Positions 16,401 through 22,648 of a stretch of 48,497 bases of DNA are shown here, one piece after another (the stretch's first letter is position 1; each line of letters starts with the position of its first letter). The notes under the pieces were generated by a model that did no database searches, was not told where the DNA came from, and worked only from the letters and a program-made list of their open reading frames with translations. Source of the DNA: an uncultured Paracoccaceae bacterium (GTDB lineage Bacteria > Pseudomonadota > Alphaproteobacteria > Rhodobacterales > Rhodobacteraceae); contig CAKZTM010000089.1 in the NCBI GenBank assembly GCA_937920555.1, forward strand, positions 1 to 48,497. The letters are read 5' to 3'. The position numbers were made by a program, and so were the translations under genes.

Positions 16401-16454
16401 CACTTGCGCATTCGGAGCCGCAGCCGAAGGGCCAGTACCAAACAAGCTCCCCAA
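13416..16454 (-). CDS. Class III adenylate/guanylate cyclase fused to STAND/AAA ATPase and helical repeats
   Basis: About 1012 residues. An N-terminal class III cyclase domain (about 25-190) keeps both metal Asp (FYDIVGST, Asp32; LGDGGMAYFG, Asp76) and the transition-state Asn-Arg (APNLSARLQ), so it should be active. An AAA/STAND ATPase follows with Walker A GEAGLGKS (249-256) and Walker B LLAEDLHWID (about 354-363), then some 500 residues of TPR-like helices. Such proteins couple ligand or partner sensing by the repeats to cyclic nucleotide output. I chose TTG at 16454 because GGGGGG precedes it by 9 nt; the frame is open to a TTG at 16592 but that N-terminal stretch is Trp/Phe-rich and has no ribosome site. 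It is the first gene of the operon and divergent from the Crp-type gene. Confidence 0.9.
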   Translation of the reverse strand: MGSLFGTGPSAAAPNAQVQEDERRQLTVLFYDIVGSTQMLQSLDPEEIRGALMRVHDVARTQISAHMGSLEQVLGDGGMAYFGFPKPHEDAVLQSVRAAWGILQARAEMVEEGQPMPDIRIGVATSIVVLSSDAGSLRQGGLGAVGVAPNLSARLQSAAAPNTALVDRSTFRLSGRAFDFERRDGLSLKGFPDVDSAYVLADQKMLRSRFDRRAVSGVGLIGRGEEIATLKAAWARAMAGSGGGYAIKGEAGLGKSHLSSALADHMDGDGLVLRLQCEPSTAKEALHPLITMYEHEYETRSPDDPCAQAAVKTAGSVHAAQEDPALSAEARRSAIVDGCVEAFLELASLRPCVLLAEDLHWIDEVTLAFLTTLASVAHTAPLMIIATARPETDLSELSAVSEELPLMPFAIEEIKDLAQAAVEVSLSDDVLDWITSKSDGNPLFAIELAKYMEDQGGATPLVDSDIGVESLRDLLAARLESAGLAKRAAQIASVIGRDVPLDLLVRLTEGRLNRGELEADLSRLVEHGIKDITDEGRVYTFHHALMREAAYESQLRRTRQNLHGRLVDLIESDPQLAASVSVGVQAEHCLLAGRLAQGIGGLIDAAELAIQRSALTAPRATLERAIGLLNQLKDRDVARQFELRAISLLGPLVTLLEGPRAAAPLYERGQDLCFELEKGARGEWFPILWGWWFTASDLIEQSRRSEALIGSITVADSNEARLQALHCGWATMFDVGAHDDSLDAVREGLALYDPEEARRSRLCYGHDAKVCGLGERALSLWLQGDGDGSLVAIDEALRWGEEIGHLPSLLHALDIANTGAFFRRDAGEIKRVLTQIGCLSGSEASPAMLAKVRIFDAWFAAQSGDMDAHHRVSEGLATLRNLGVLEDTAIYADISAETATLCGVADTAIAGLTHEIAEAKRTRLLFWVPELLRRQALLAYLSETSDDPSDFLDEGLELALSQNANMLVLRNAETRLALGMGLSKALRAQLAERILGVTGAVERDHVVKALGL

Positions 16455-16615
16455 TTTCCGTATCCCCCCAACCGATTTCAATTCCCGACAAGCAGACCAT
16501 CTTTGGAGCTTTGAAAATTGCAGCCAAACCCTAGCACCCCTATCCCAAAAGCAGAAATCAAAAACCAAAACCAAACGGCTACACATTGGCAAAAACCACA
16601 GCTAACCTTCGGTCC

Positions 16616-17308
16616 ATGAATAATATAATTCGGCCAGACCCCAACCTCTTGCGCAAATCTCGTCTGCTTCATGGTGCCTCGACCGCTTTGGTCTTCGTAT
16701 TTGAGGACGTCAGCCAGACCCAAAACCTCAAGAAAGGCAGCTCTCTTTTTGAGCAAGGGGATTTTGGCGACAGCCTCTTTATCCTCAAAGAGGGGGCGTT
16801 GGAAGTAAGTGTGTTATCAAGCCAAGGGCGCAAACTCTCGCTCAACATACTGCGCACGGGTGAAGTTTTTGGGGAAATAGCGCTCTTTGATCCCGGCCCA
16901 CGCACGGCAAGCATTTGTGCAATCACCCCAAGCAAACTTGTTTGCGTGCCGCGCAAACGGCTTTTTGAGGCTCTTGCTTCAAAACCTGAGCTGGCACTGG
17001 AAATGCTGAATTTGGCAGGTAAGCGGCTACGCTGGATCAGTAACCGGCTCGAAGAACATGTCTTTTTGCCCGTAGAGGCCCGACTGGCGCTGAAAATACT
17101 GCATTTCATCGACCATGGCGCAGACCCAGCCAATACGATCCGAATGTCACAAACAGCTTTGGCCGATCATGTGGGCGCCACACGCGAAGCAGTGTCCAAA
17201 ATCCTATCGAGTTGGAAACGAAGCGGTTTCGTCGACATAAAGCGAAGCGCCGTCGAGGTTCTCGACCACGAACAACTGGAGGAAATTGCACGCCCCGATT
17301 TTATCTAA
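16616..17308 (+). CDS. Crp/Fnr-family regulator with CRP-like nucleotide pocket and recognition helix
   Basis: About 230 residues. The cyclic-nucleotide-binding domain (about 30-140) has FGEIALFDPGPRTASI, matching the CRP phosphate cassette (Glu72, Arg82-Ser/Thr83). The C-terminal winged helix carries TREAVSKILSSWKRSG, aligned with CRP SRETVGRIL: the base-reading Arg and Glu are kept and the third residue is Lys for Arg. That predicts binding to TGTGA half-sites. There are no Fnr-type N-terminal cysteines. It is divergent from the cyclase operon, 161 nt from its likely start, and a TGTGA-N6-TCACA site follows its stop. ATG at 16616 is used; an in-frame TTG lies 30 nt upstream. Whether it responds to cAMP or cGMP is not decidable. 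Confidence 0.9.
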   Translation: MNNIIRPDPNLLRKSRLLHGASTALVFVFEDVSQTQNLKKGSSLFEQGDFGDSLFILKEGALEVSVLSSQGRKLSLNILRTGEVFGEIALFDPGPRTASICAITPSKLVCVPRKRLFEALASKPELALEMLNLAGKRLRWISNRLEEHVFLPVEARLALKILHFIDHGADPANTIRMSQTALADHVGATREAVSKILSSWKRSGFVDIKRSAVEVLDHEQLEEIARPDFI

Positions 17309-17314
17309 AGGCTG

Positions 17315-17330
17315 TGTGAATTGGTTCACA
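17315..17330. promoter_or_regulatory. CRP-type site TGTGA-N6-TCACA
   Basis: Perfect half-sites with six-base spacing, 7 nt after the Crp-type gene and 76 nt before the DUF1127 start. A -10-like CACAAT at 17352-17357 would put the site near -41.5, a class II activator position. The right half also overlaps an imperfect hairpin (GAATTGG 17318-17324 with CCAATTC 17335-17341). Confidence 0.55.
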
Positions 17331-17405
17331 GAACCCAATTCGACGGGATGTCACAATAGGCTCATCGGGACCAAAACACTGGTTCATAACAACGAGGAGC
17401 AAAAC

Positions 17406-17618
17406 ATGAGAATCTCGCTTTTTCTCAACGCAATCCGACCAGCCAACGCGTTGCTACGTATCGTCAAACCGAAGCTCAACACATACAATGCCGCCTACAG
17501 GAATTACCGGAAATTTCAGTCTTTAGAAGCCCACGAACTCCGGGACATGGGGCTCACCGAGCACGACCAAAAGGGTCAGTCCTTTCAGGACTTTTTGGAC
17601 GCTCAAACCAACAGGTAA
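17406..17618 (+). CDS. DUF1127 (YjiS-like) small protein
   Basis: A 70-residue basic protein whose second half (YRKFQSLEAHELRDMGLTEHD) fits the DUF1127 consensus of an Arg-rich helix followed by 'L.D.GL'. Members in Rhodobacterales and rhizobia are small RNA-associated proteins linked to stress and carbon/phosphate metabolism. Ribosome site GAGGAG lies 6 nt before ATG. The CRP-type site upstream suggests it is a target of the adjacent regulator. A 7-bp stem (ACAGCAA/TTGCTGT) lies about 35 nt after the stop but lacks a T-tract. Confidence 0.88.
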   Translation: MRISLFLNAIRPANALLRIVKPKLNTYNAAYRNYRKFQSLEAHELRDMGLTEHDQKGQSFQDFLDAQTNR

Positions 17619-17669
17619 ATGATGACCGACAAAACTAGAGATCATCTAGGTGACAGCAAAAAGTTGCTG

Positions 17670-18020
17670 TTATGGCTCTACCGGAAACCGCCGACCATTC
17701 TCCGATAACATCACGAGCCGATCTCCGTGTAGCACGTACAAATCACAGCGCTGGGTACCATTATCGAAATCAACACAAATTGACCCATCGTCTTGGACCA
17801 GATAGCCCCCCTCGAACGCACGGCCTCCCTGATAAGTGTAGGCATAACGACCGTCCTTACGGTAACTTGCAACCCCACCATCCATAAACAAAACATCAAA
17901 CCCAACCACCCGCGCAACCACCTGATCGCGTGTCATCTCCTCGTCCCAAGGGCGAAGATTCCAATCGGCAGCAACGGCCGGTGCAGCACAAAAAAGGGAT
18001 AGGGCGAAAAATCTGATCAT
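17670..18020 (-). CDS. Small secreted/periplasmic protein of unknown function
   Basis: A 116-residue protein with a signal peptide (MIRFFALSLFCAAPAVAA, cleavage after AVA-A). The mature part is a compact beta-type domain with two cysteines (SICVDFDNGTQRC) that could form a disulfide. It resembles small periplasmic proteins common in Rhodobacterales but I cannot name the family. GGAGG before ATG supports the start. It converges on the DUF1127 gene. Confidence 0.8.
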   Translation of the reverse strand: MIRFFALSLFCAAPAVAADWNLRPWDEEMTRDQVVARVVGFDVLFMDGGVASYRKDGRYAYTYQGGRAFEGGYLVQDDGSICVDFDNGTQRCDLYVLHGDRLVMLSENGRRFPVEP

Positions 18021-18090
18021 GAGGCCTCCACGGGAATGTCGAACCAGTCTAACGACTTTTATGCCAAAGGTTGATCAATTTACCGTCAGG

Positions 18091-18576
18091 TCAAGCCAGC
18101 GCCGCATACGATCCGCGATGGTAAACAAGGGGCGACAGATCACTGCCTAGATAACGCTTCACCTCACCCACCAAAATAAGATGATCGCCGCCATCATGCC
18201 CGGCCGATTGAATGCACTCAAATCGGGCCACACACCCGTTCAACAAAGGCACACCCCCCAAACCGTGCTCAAAAGCCAAGCCATCAAAGGCCTCCAAACC
18301 GCTTTTGGCAAACGCATCACTCAAGGGTCGTTGATCCTCCGCCAGCACATGCACAGCAAAGTGAGACGCGGCCTCAAAGGCCGGAAATCGTGCAGATTTT
18401 CGTGCTGGCGACCACAGAACCAAAGGTGGATCCAGCGACACGGACGCAAAGCTGTTGGCCGTCATTCCCAACGGACCCTCCGGGGTCATCGTTGTAACGA
18501 TGGTTACGCCAGTCACATAACAACCGAGCGCATTTCGCAGCGCGCGGGGATCAAAATCATTGCTCATAACCTTCAC
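18091..18576 (-). CDS. Flavin reductase-like protein (FMN-binding split barrel)
   Basis: A 161-residue member of the flavin reductase domain family (PF01613), which supply reduced FMN/FAD to two-component monooxygenases or act as such reductases. Typical features are ALGCYVTGVTIVTT near the N-terminus, GMTANSFASVSLDPPLVLW (flavin binding) and SFHVL-like FAVHVLAEDQ, ending with a YHRGSYAAL segment. No partner monooxygenase is nearby, so the substrate is unknown. The start is GTG at 18576 or ATG at 18567. Confidence 0.85.
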   Translation of the reverse strand: MKVMSNDFDPRALRNALGCYVTGVTIVTTMTPEGPLGMTANSFASVSLDPPLVLWSPARKSARFPAFEAASHFAVHVLAEDQRPLSDAFAKSGLEAFDGLAFEHGLGGVPLLNGCVARFECIQSAGHDGGDHLILVGEVKRYLGSDLSPLVYHRGSYAALA

Positions 18577-18687
18577 TTAACTTGTTTCAAGGTCATTGTG
18601 AATTGCTTAACCCTCAAGGTATTTTCACTCTTTGACGTGACACAGTTTGGCGTGTCGCCCAGCATTGAGCAGCAAAAGGATCACAAG

Positions 18688-18735
18688 ATGCATGGACCCA
18701 CTGGCCCACTTGCGACATCCAAAGCGAAGGCATAA
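18688..18735 (+). CDS. Possible 15-residue micro-ORF upstream of slyX
   Basis: ATG preceded at 7 nt by AAAGGA opens a 15-codon frame (MHGPTGPLATSKAKA) ending 27 nt before the slyX start. The ribosome site is better than that of many genes here. It might be a leader peptide or a small protein. Codon count is too low to test coding from composition. Confidence 0.3.
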   Translation: MHGPTGPLATSKAKA

Positions 18736-18762
18736 ATACCCATCGAGTTTTGGAGAAACCGC

Positions 18763-18972
18763 ATGAGTCAAACCGACGCCCGTATCACTGAGTTAGAAAT
18801 CCAGATGTCGCACCAAACCCAGGTGATCGACGACCTTAGTGATATTGTGGCCCGTCAAGATATAGAACTCGCAAAGCTCGCCCGCAAAATGACGCTTTTG
18901 TTGGAGAATGCCGCTGACGCGCAATCTTCGGGTGGCGTTGTTCTGGCCGACCAAAAGCCGCCCCATTGGTGA
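18763..18972 (+). CDS. slyX: SlyX family protein
   Basis: A 69-residue coiled-coil protein: heptad pattern through residues 5-50 (ITELEIQMSHQTQVIDDLSD) and the family's C-terminal 'PPHW' (PPHW-stop here). SlyX has no firm biochemical role. GGAG precedes the ATG. Its stop overlaps the next start as GTGA, so the two genes are coupled. Confidence 0.92.
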   Translation: MSQTDARITELEIQMSHQTQVIDDLSDIVARQDIELAKLARKMTLLLENAADAQSSGGVVLADQKPPHW

Positions 18973-19583
18973 AAGTTTTTGTCCTCCACGGCTTGGGCCG
19001 CTCTTCAGTCTCGATGCGATTTTTGTATCTGCGGCTCAAGTCTGCGCGCTTTGATGCGGAACTTTTGGATTATCCGTCAAGAGCCGCGACGATTGCTGAA
19101 CTGACAGATATGCTCGATGCACAACTTCCCGAAACCGGCACAATTCACTTTGTTGGCCATTCTTTGGGGGGCATCTTGGCCAAGAACCTCATGAATGGTC
19201 TCCCTGAAGAGAGGCGCGGACGTATTGTACAATTGGGCGCTCCAAATTTCGGATCGGAAATGGCCGCCAGAGCCGAGATATTGGGTCCGTTCATGGGCCC
19301 GGTTCTGGCAGAACTCGAACCAAACGACGCTGCCGAAGACGAACAGCTGGACATCGGAGCAATCGCCGGCACAGCCGCCATTCAAGCGCTATCGTTGATC
19401 ACCGGTGTAGAAGGCGAAAATGACGGGAAGGTTTCCGTTAAAAGTGCTTGGGGACATGCCACAGCTGACAAACGCATCAAGCTGAATGTTGCACATTCCA
19501 CAATGATGTTAAACGGCGAGGTCATCGCGGCCACAATAGAATTTCTGTTGACCGGAAAATTTAGGGAAAATTGGCGGGGTTAA
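18969..19583 (+). CDS. Alpha/beta hydrolase, lipase/PGAP1-like
   Basis: About 204 residues, starting with GTG inside the slyX stop (GTGA). The fold begins directly with the first strand and oxyanion loop (KVFVLHGLGRS), followed by the nucleophile elbow FVGHSLGG (Ser of GHSLG), then an Asp-containing acid region and a late His (LNVAHSTMM). It matches small esterase/lipase-like proteins that often follow slyX in Rhodobacterales. No signal peptide; probably cytoplasmic. The substrate cannot be told. Confidence 0.85.
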   Translation: MKVFVLHGLGRSSVSMRFLYLRLKSARFDAELLDYPSRAATIAELTDMLDAQLPETGTIHFVGHSLGGILAKNLMNGLPEERRGRIVQLGAPNFGSEMAARAEILGPFMGPVLAELEPNDAAEDEQLDIGAIAGTAAIQALSLITGVEGENDGKVSVKSAWGHATADKRIKLNVAHSTMMLNGEVIAATIEFLLTGKFRENWRG

Positions 19584-19611
19584 CTTAACCGCATGTTCAA
19601 TCGGGTGGGGT

Positions 19612-20184
19612 ATGACCGCACCCATGGAAACCGAGACACGCAACCAGCCACCAGTCGTCCGCCCTATTCCCAGAAACAAGAAGGGGCCGGATATCCTGAA
19701 TGTTGAACAGCTTCACAAAATGCTGGGGTTTGATGAGGTCTTTAATGCGGAGTTTGGCATTCTGAGCCCGCATTTACGCAAGATCACCAAATCTTGGAAA
19801 ATGGAAATCCCTATGAAAATAGTGAAGGAAGAGACTGCGCAGGACACGATGACTGTGCGGGATCTCAACTCCATTTTTGATAATGTGCAAGGATATCTCG
19901 ACAGCATGTACGCGGGGCGCTTTTACGAGGACTTTGAAGGTCCATTGGACGGTATCGCGATCACACTCAAAGCGCACGGCATCAATCCAGGATGGGCAAC
20001 CTTTGCATTTTCAACTGCATTTGACGAAGCGCAACAGCAACTTTATTTTGATACCAGACAAGTCAATCACCGGGTCTACCCTGCGGCCCTTCGGTGTTTG
20101 AACAAAATCATGGTTCTCACCACTCACATGCTGAACCGGCGCGACCATGAGCTCAACGATGTGACCCCTCAACGCGGCAGATGA
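19612..20184 (+). CDS. Unknown protein with globin-coupled-sensor-like fold, heme His absent
   Basis: A 190-residue all-helical protein. The run LGFDEVFNAEFGILSPHL, then GYLDSMYAGRFYEDFEGPL and KAHGINPGW, follows the layout of globin-coupled sensor/protoglobin domains ('LG...L..L.p.l', 'lf.G.yd.dY', 'H.riGL.P.W'). The proximal heme His, four residues before the Gly of 'GLxPxW', is Leu here, so a heme-less sensor globin is the likeliest reading. No output domain is attached. A GGGTGGGG stretch sits close before ATG. I hold the globin assignment as tentative. The gene follows the hydrolase by 28 nt. Confidence 0.65.
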   Translation: MTAPMETETRNQPPVVRPIPRNKKGPDILNVEQLHKMLGFDEVFNAEFGILSPHLRKITKSWKMEIPMKIVKEETAQDTMTVRDLNSIFDNVQGYLDSMYAGRFYEDFEGPLDGIAITLKAHGINPGWATFAFSTAFDEAQQQLYFDTRQVNHRVYPAALRCLNKIMVLTTHMLNRRDHELNDVTPQRGR

Positions 20185-20210
20185 AGCCAAATTTTGGATT
20201 AAAAATCGAA

Positions 20211-20252
20211 GCGAAGATCACACGGCAGCAGCACGAAGCGTGTGACCTTCGC
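20211..20252. repeat. 14-position inverted repeat (hairpin) after the globin-like gene
   Basis: GCGAAG-A-TCACACG pairs with CGTGTGA-C-CTTCGC around a 14-nt loop, with one mismatch. On the plus strand no T-tract follows; on the minus strand it is followed by CTTCGATTTTT. It may work as a weak terminator or RNA-stabilising stem. Confidence 0.6.
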
Positions 20253-20414
20253 ATCTAAATTAGCGGAACATACGCAATACAAATTCTCTCCGCAAACTCC
20301 TGGCCACGAATGACCATCCCAGTCAGGGCGCACCTCTTTGCCCGTGACTTCTTATGCCAGACAAGCATCCCGGTAATCATGGGAAAAAGCCCATTCTTTT
20401 CCCACCTAATTGAC

Positions 20415-20426
20415 GTTAACGTTAAC
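20415..20426. promoter_or_regulatory. Perfect palindrome GTTAACGTTAAC, LacI-type operator pattern
   Basis: A 12-bp palindrome with a central CG, the symmetry typical of LacI/GalR-family operators (AACGTT core), lying 121 nt before the lipA start and overlapping a TTGACG. No LacI-family gene is in the window. Confidence 0.35.
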
Positions 20427-20546
20427 ATGGGGCGGTGGCTATGCCATGTACTGTGCACAACCCCGATCTGTGGGGCCACAATCTCTCAAGACAACAGACC
20501 CAAAGATCGCTATGTAATGCGTACGACATAAAACGGAACCGACCCA

Positions 20547-21503
20547 ATGCGAGACCTCAAAGACCGCGAACAGCGCCATCCCGAAAAGGCCCATAAGGCT
20601 GACGCTCCGATCCTGCGCAAGCCAGACTGGATTAGGGTCAAGGCCCCAAGCTCGGAAGGTTACCGGCGCACGCGCGACATCATGCGGGACAACAACCTCG
20701 TTACAGTTTGTGAGGAAGCAGGCTGCCCAAATGTAGGCGAATGCTGGTCTCAGGGTCACGCAACTATGATGATCATGGGCGAAATTTGCACCAGAGGCTG
20801 CACGTTTTGCAATGTGGCCACCGGCAAACCGGAAACTCCGGGCGAGCTCGATGTGTTTGAACCCGGACGGGTCGCCCATGCGGTCGAGAAACTTGGCCTT
20901 GCCCATGTGGTGATCACATCGGTGGACCGCGACGATGTGACCGATGGCGGCGCAGACCATTTTGCGCAAACCATTCGCGCTGTTCGGCACCGCTCCCCGC
21001 AAACAACTATTGAGATATTGACCCCCGATTTTCTGCACGCTGATCCCGACGCTTTGGAAAAAGTAGTCGAGGCAAAGCCAGACGTTTTTAACCACAACCT
21101 GGAAACCGTTCCCGGCCTCTACCCGGAAGTTCGACCGGGCGCGCGCTACTTCCACTCCTTGCGCCTTCTTCAAAGAGTGAAGGAACTGGACCCAACCATG
21201 TTCACGAAATCCGGCATCATGGTTGGACTTGGCGAAGATCGGCAAGCCGTCTTACAGGTCATGGACGACATGCGGGCCGCCGATATCGATTTTCTGACCA
21301 TTGGCCAGTATCTGCAACCATCACCCAAGCATCATGCCGTCGCTGGTTTTATCACGCCAAGCGAGTTCAAATCCTATGAAACCGCCGCCTTTGGCAAAGG
21401 GTTTTTGATGGTTTCGGCCACGCCTTTAACGCGCTCTTCGTATCACGCTGGCGACGATTTTGCGCAATTGCGCGATGCGAGGCTGAAAAAACTCAATCGT
21501 TGA
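20547..21503 (+). CDS. lipA: Lipoyl synthase
   Basis: A 318-residue radical-SAM enzyme that inserts two sulfurs into protein-bound octanoyl groups to form lipoyl cofactors of pyruvate and 2-oxoglutarate dehydrogenases and the glycine cleavage system. The auxiliary cluster motif C-x4-C-x5-C ([12 protein letters not shown]) and the radical-SAM motif C-x3-C-x2-C (CTRGCTFC) are intact, as are the C-terminal TRSSYHA serine motif and the QYLQPSPKH stretch. Length is normal. It is not followed by a partner gene on the same strand. Confidence 0.98.
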   Translation: MRDLKDREQRHPEKAHKADAPILRKPDWIRVKAPSSEGYRRTRDIMRDNNLVTVCEEAGCPNVGECWSQGHATMMIMGEICTRGCTFCNVATGKPETPGELDVFEPGRVAHAVEKLGLAHVVITSVDRDDVTDGGADHFAQTIRAVRHRSPQTTIEILTPDFLHADPDALEKVVEAKPDVFNHNLETVPGLYPEVRPGARYFHSLRLLQRVKELDPTMFTKSGIMVGLGEDRQAVLQVMDDMRAADIDFLTIGQYLQPSPKHHAVAGFITPSEFKSYETAAFGKGFLMVSATPLTRSSYHAGDDFAQLRDARLKKLNR

Positions 21504-21518
21504 CGGGAAAGTGACTTC

Positions 21519-21540
21519 AACTGTGATGTAGATCACAGTT
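21519..21540. promoter_or_regulatory. Near-ideal CRP site (TGTGA-N6-TCACA, 9-bp arms)
   Basis: AACTGTGAT and ATCACAGTT flank GTAG, a perfect 22-bp palindrome close to the E. coli CRP consensus. It begins 15 nt after lipA and precedes the structured region 21541-21807, with TATGTC at 21552-21557 or TACGAAT at 21558-21564 as possible -10 elements. The Crp-type regulator at 16616-17308 has a matching recognition helix. Confidence 0.65.
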
Positions 21541-21775
21541 CATTGGCCATTTATGTCTACGAATGAGGGTGCACACGACCCAAAGACAGAATTACCGACG
21601 CGGATGCGTTTCCCTCGTGTCATAGTCGGGAACTTGAAACTCGGGTTGTATGTAGACGAGTTATTCCGTGGGGGTAGCAACTCGTTGCCTTTGACCGGCT
21701 CGTCCTCGTGAGCCGCGATGAGTATCAGGTCTGCTCAGTCAGATCTTCGCACACGACACGGGGATATGTCTGTTG
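21541..21775 (+). other. Structured intergenic region, possible regulated RNA
   Basis: The plus strand can form ACGAGTT/AACTCGT (21656-21662 with 21679-21685) or, exclusively, GCAAC/GTTGC (21677-21681 with 21684-21688), then CGGCTC/GAGCCG (21696-21715), before a strong terminator hairpin. Overlapping alternative stems are the form of an attenuator or a regulatory RNA. It matches no RNA family I know (not tmRNA, SRP RNA or RNase P RNA by their conserved motifs). Confidence 0.4.
21553..21711 (+). CDS. Possible small ORF (52 residues) behind the CRP site
   Basis: ATG at 21553 opens a frame of 52 codons (MSTNEGAHDPKTELP...) within the structured region, starting 13 nt after the CRP-type palindrome. 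There is no Shine-Dalgarno sequence, and the start would be at or before the likely transcription start, so only leaderless translation could use it. I consider a noncoding role more likely. Confidence 0.2.
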   Translation: MSTNEGAHDPKTELPTRMRFPRVIVGNLKLGLYVDELFRGGSNSLPLTGSSS

Positions 21776-21807
21776 AAGGTCTGGTCGCCCCTCGCGGCCA
21801 GACCTTT
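21776..21807. terminator. Bidirectional terminator hairpin
   Basis: AAGGTCTGG / CCAGACCTT (9 bp) plus an inner CGC/GCG and a CCCTC loop, followed by TTT on the plus strand; on the minus strand it stands 13 nt after the stop of the small membrane protein gene. It can end both the hpt transcript and the plus-strand transcript from the CRP site. Confidence 0.65.
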
Positions 21808-21819
21808 GCACTTTTCCGA

Positions 21820-21996
21820 CTAAAACTTCGGCAGTCGCCGCGACCGCTCATTGACGGACAACCAATCGGGCCAGCCCACATAACGCTCGATCAAAACCAA
21901 CACCACACAAACTGCCACCACACCGAAAACCAACCTGATACGGGCAGGCGATGGTGGGTGTTGCACCCAACGCTTCATCCGCAACAGCCAGATCAT
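21820..21996 (-). CDS. Small single-pass membrane protein downstream of hpt
   Basis: A 58-residue protein with a basic N-terminus (MKRWVQHPPSPARIRL) and one transmembrane segment (about 21-42, VFGVVAVCVVLVLIE), giving an N-in topology by charge. AGGA lies 8 nt before the ATG and overlaps the end of hpt, so it is co-transcribed and probably coupled. Small proteins of this kind accompany hpt in other Rhodobacterales by my recollection; no function is known. Confidence 0.65.
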   Translation of the reverse strand: MIWLLRMKRWVQHPPSPARIRLVFGVVAVCVVLVLIERYVGWPDWLSVNERSRRLPKF

Positions 21997-22001
21997 CGGT
22001 A

Positions 22002-22544
22002 TCAATCCTGTATGAACTTTACCGCGCCAATATACGCCAAATTCCGGTTTCGTTGCGCATAATCGATGCCGTATCCCACTACAAACTCGTCAGGTATCTC
22101 AAATCCGGTCCATGTGGCCCGCACCTTCACCTCTCGCCGCGACGGCTTATCGAGAAGCGCACATGTCTCCAATCGCGCTGGGCCACGAGTGTTCAGATAG
22201 TCAACCACATGTGCCAATGTATGCCCGGTGTCGACAATATCTTCGACAATCAGCACATCGCGCCCACCGATCTCACCGCGTAAATCTTTCAAAATCCGCA
22301 CCTCGCGGGAGGACTCCATTCCGTCTCCATATGATGATACTTCCAGGAAATCGACCTCTACTGGCAGGTCCAGCTCCCGGACCAAATCGGCGATGAACAC
22401 AAATGAGCCCCGCAGCATGCCGATCACGATCAGCTTGTCGGTGTTGGAGAAATGAAGAGCGATCTCCTTGGCCAATCCTTCCACCCGAGCCGCAATCGAT
22501 TTTGCAGAAATCAACTCATCGATAACGTAATTTGAATGATCCAT
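22002..22544 (-). CDS. hpt: Hypoxanthine phosphoribosyltransferase
   Basis: A 180-residue purine-salvage enzyme converting hypoxanthine (and often guanine) plus PRPP to IMP/GMP in the cytoplasm. The PRPP-binding motif [13 protein letters not shown] is at residues 97-109; SSYGDG and the C-terminal [11 protein letters not shown] with the base-stacking region are present. Full length. It is followed at once by the small membrane protein gene. Confidence 0.96.
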   Translation of the reverse strand: MDHSNYVIDELISAKSIAARVEGLAKEIALHFSNTDKLIVIGMLRGSFVFIADLVRELDLPVEVDFLEVSSYGDGMESSREVRILKDLRGEIGGRDVLIVEDIVDTGHTLAHVVDYLNTRGPARLETCALLDKPSRREVKVRATWTGFEIPDEFVVGYGIDYAQRNRNLAYIGAVKFIQD

Positions 22545-22648
22545 ACTGGCCCTTAGCTTTACCTACGCTTATGTATAAGGGCGTTTAGGGGAATTGGACT
22601 AGAGCGTTTTGACGATGCGTGTCCTTAATCTGCGACAAGAGGACACGA

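Larger units (their letters stand above)
20185..20546. other. Intergenic region before lipA with two inverted repeats
   Basis: No gene is supported in these 362 nt. It contains a long hairpin at 20211-20252 and a 12-bp palindrome at 20415-20426, both listed separately. A minus-strand frame (20255-20479) lacks a good ribosome site and homology that I can recognise. Confidence 0.5.

Noticed and set aside
20211..20252. CRP site suggested by TCACA and TGTGA in this hairpin
   Set aside because: The half-sites are in reversed orientation and 20 nt apart, so it is a hairpin and not a CRP operator.
20255..20479. 74-codon minus-strand frame in the lipA upstream gap
   Set aside because: No adequate ribosome site, no recognised domain, and it overlaps the palindrome; not supported enough to call.
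20439..21245. 268-codon minus-strand frame opposite lipA
   Set aside because: Antisense to a certain lipoyl synthase; sequence is not protein-like in composition.
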